This document shows positions 5,743 through 6,446 of a stretch of 6,446 nt of DNA, one piece after another. A program made the translations under genes and the position numbers. The stretch spans positions 1,664,285-1,670,730 of the forward strand of contig CP070660.1 of the NCBI GenBank assembly GCA_020355145.1, in the 5' to 3' direction. This DNA comes from Deltaproteobacteria bacterium. GTDB taxonomy: Bacteria; Desulfobacterota; DSM-4660; Desulfatiglandales; B25-G16. Each line of letters begins with the position of its first letter. Position 1 is the stretch's first letter. The notes beneath the pieces are model-generated. The model was not told the DNA's origin. It saw only the letters and a program-made list of their open reading frames with translations, and did no database searches.

Positions 5743-6171
5743 TTAAATCTCCAATTTCTCCGGCCTTTGCGCTTGATGAGGATGATCTGGGCCAGCATAT
5801 ATCTTCAGTTTAGTCAATTGCCTTCTGCCGAGGCTGCCTTTGGGTAGCATCCCCTTTACGGCGAGCCTTATAAGGTTTTCTGGTCTTTTCTGAAGCATCT
5901 CCTTAGCCGTGGTCTCTTTTAGTCCACCTACATAACCACTGTGGCGATAATAGATCTTTTTTTCTAATTTACCTCCTGTTAAAACAACCTTATCTGCATT
6001 AACAAGCACCACATAATCACCAGCATCCATATGAGGTGTAAATATAGGTTTATGTTTGCCCCTTAGGAGGGTTGCTATTTCGCTCGCCAACCTCCCCAGA
6101 ACCTTATCTCCGGCATCTATCAGATACCACTTCTTTTCTACCTCATGCTCTTTGGCAACAAATGTCTTCAT
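5743..6171 (-). CDS. rplM: 50S ribosomal protein L13 (uL13)
   Basis: L13 is an early-assembly protein of the large subunit. Starting at the ATG at 6171 gives 142 residues, the same as the E. coli protein, beginning MKTFVAKEHEVEKKWYLIDA. A frame extending to 6207 would add 12 residues (MYYSLRYSCSGE) absent from the family and covering the likely promoter, so it is rejected. The signature VKGMLPKGSLGRRQLTKLK (in part) followed by YAGPDHPHQAQRPE is fully conserved. The ribosome site is AGGTGA, close to the start. It is the first gene of the rplM-rpsI pair, and two promoter candidates lie upstream. Confidence 0.98.
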   Translation of the reverse strand: MKTFVAKEHEVEKKWYLIDAGDKVLGRLASEIATLLRGKHKPIFTPHMDAGDYVVLVNADKVVLTGGKLEKKIYYRHSGYVGGLKETTAKEMLQKRPENLIRLAVKGMLPKGSLGRRQLTKLKIYAGPDHPHQAQRPEKLEI

Positions 6172-6172
6172 T

Positions 6173-6178
6173 TCACCT
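6173..6178 (-). promoter_or_regulatory. Ribosome binding site deciding the rplM start
   Basis: The minus strand reads AGGTGA one base before the ATG at 6171. It matches the distal part of the full anti-Shine-Dalgarno complement (AGGAGGTGA), so its effective spacing is short but workable. The alternative start at 6207 has no such site. Confidence 0.6.
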
Positions 6179-6198
6179 GAACAAGAATATCTTAGACT

Positions 6199-6227
6199 AT
6201 AATACAAAAAATAGGCCCTATTGAAAA
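6199..6227 (-). promoter_or_regulatory. Proximal candidate promoter of rplM-rpsI
   Basis: On the minus strand TTTTCA (6222-6227) and TATTAT (6199-6204) are 17 bases apart, a 4/6 and a 5/6 match to the sigma-70 consensus. Transcription would begin near 6192, leaving a leader of about 20 nt. The spacer contains the inverted repeat AATAGG-C-CCTATT (6210-6222), which could be an operator or chance symmetry in AT-rich DNA. Confidence 0.45.
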
Positions 6228-6256
6228 CAAAAAATGCTATCCTTGAGGATTAGTTA

Positions 6257-6283
6257 ATTAAAGGAATCTTAGGGTAATGTCAA
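6257..6283 (-). promoter_or_regulatory. Distal candidate promoter of rplM-rpsI
   Basis: A perfect -35 box TTGACA (6278-6283) faces rplM. The best -10 is TTTAAT (6257-6262, 5/6) at a short 15-base spacing; TAATTA (6255-6260) has the ideal 17-base spacing but matches the consensus poorly. Transcription from here would give a leader of about 80 nt. Confidence 0.4.
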
Positions 6284-6304
6284 GGATATTTCAAGAATTT
6301 AATA

Positions 6305-6333
6305 TTGACAGAAAGATATGTACCTGTTAAGGA
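6305..6333 (+). promoter_or_regulatory. Candidate promoter of the tRNA-Arg gene
   Basis: A consensus TTGACA (6305-6310) is followed after 17 bases by TAAGGA (6328-6333), a weak -10. The geometry would place the transcription start at about the first base of tRNA-Arg (6341). A strong -35 with a poor -10 is plausible for a stable-RNA promoter. It is divergent from the rplM promoters. Confidence 0.4.
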
Positions 6334-6340
6334 GTTATTA

Positions 6341-6414
<74 letters not shown>

Positions 6415-6431
6415 CCTAAAAATGATCTGGT

Positions 6432-6446
6432 GGGCCGTTAGCTCAA
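6432..6446 (+). tRNA. tRNA, 5' fragment cut by the window edge (probably Lys)
   Basis: The last 15 bases, GGGCCGTTAGCTCAA, form an acceptor strand, the two linker bases, GCTC of the D-stem and the beginning of the D-loop. GGGCCGT-TA-GCTC at this position is usual for tRNA-Lys in many bacteria, but the anticodon is outside the window. It starts 17 nt after the discriminator base of tRNA-Arg, so the two are probably cotranscribed. Confidence 0.65.

Noticed and set aside
6172..6207. Twelve extra N-terminal residues on L13
   Set aside because: The family starts at the equivalent of the ATG at 6171, and the extension overlaps the likely promoter -10 and the ribosome site.
6233..6250. Small hairpin ATCCT-CA-AGGAT followed by T-rich DNA, considered as an attenuator before rplM
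   Set aside because: The stem is at most four or five weak pairs with a tiny loop, and the T-run is set off by several bases; not a convincing terminator.

Overview
The window is a chromosomal housekeeping segment from a bacterium. All seven protein genes lie on the minus strand, and tRNA genes sit at both edges. The most likely source is an uncultured or anaerobic Gram-negative bacterium of the Desulfobacterota (former Deltaproteobacteria) or a nearby phylum. This is inferred from a moderate GC content (mid-40s percent by eye), an outer-membrane-type lipoprotein signal, an exported FlgT/LPP20-like protein, and the style of the ribosomal and tRNA genes. No single marker here fixes the taxon.

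Read along the minus strand from the right, the layout is: promoter region, rplM (L13), rpsI (S9), a strong intrinsic terminator, truA, a 286-bp insertion, miaA, a TPR/SLH lipoprotein gene, an exported FlgT-N-like gene, pgsA, tRNA-Val(GAC), and a second strong intrinsic terminator. rplM and rpsI abut exactly. From miaA to pgsA the spacing is 59 nt, then 22 nt, then a 4-bp ATGA overlap, which suggests one transcript ending at the terminator after tRNA-Val. On the plus strand at the right edge, tRNA-Arg(UCG) and the first 15 nt of a further tRNA (probably Lys) run divergently from rplM.

The genes cover translation (L13, S9, two anticodon-arm tRNA modification enzymes, tRNAs) and the cell envelope (phosphatidylglycerophosphate synthase, a lipoprotein with wall-binding SLH repeats, an exported protein of unknown role). 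Two starts differ from the longest reading frames: the lipoprotein starts at 3189 (AGGAGGT seven bases upstream, lipobox Cys26) and rplM starts at 6171, giving the usual 142 residues.

The main unusual feature is the truA-miaA gap. Positions 4213-4498 form a compact non-autonomous insertion (MITE-like) with perfect 15-bp terminal inverted repeats and a 4-bp TCAA target duplication. It contains no transposase. Its core is GC-rich and can fold, on the plus strand, into three consecutive stem-loops resembling a structured RNA. Removing the element and one TCAA copy restores a simple truA-miaA junction with 24 nt between stop and start, and the truA stop codon lies inside the duplicated target. 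The sequence does not show which family the element or its putative RNA belongs to.
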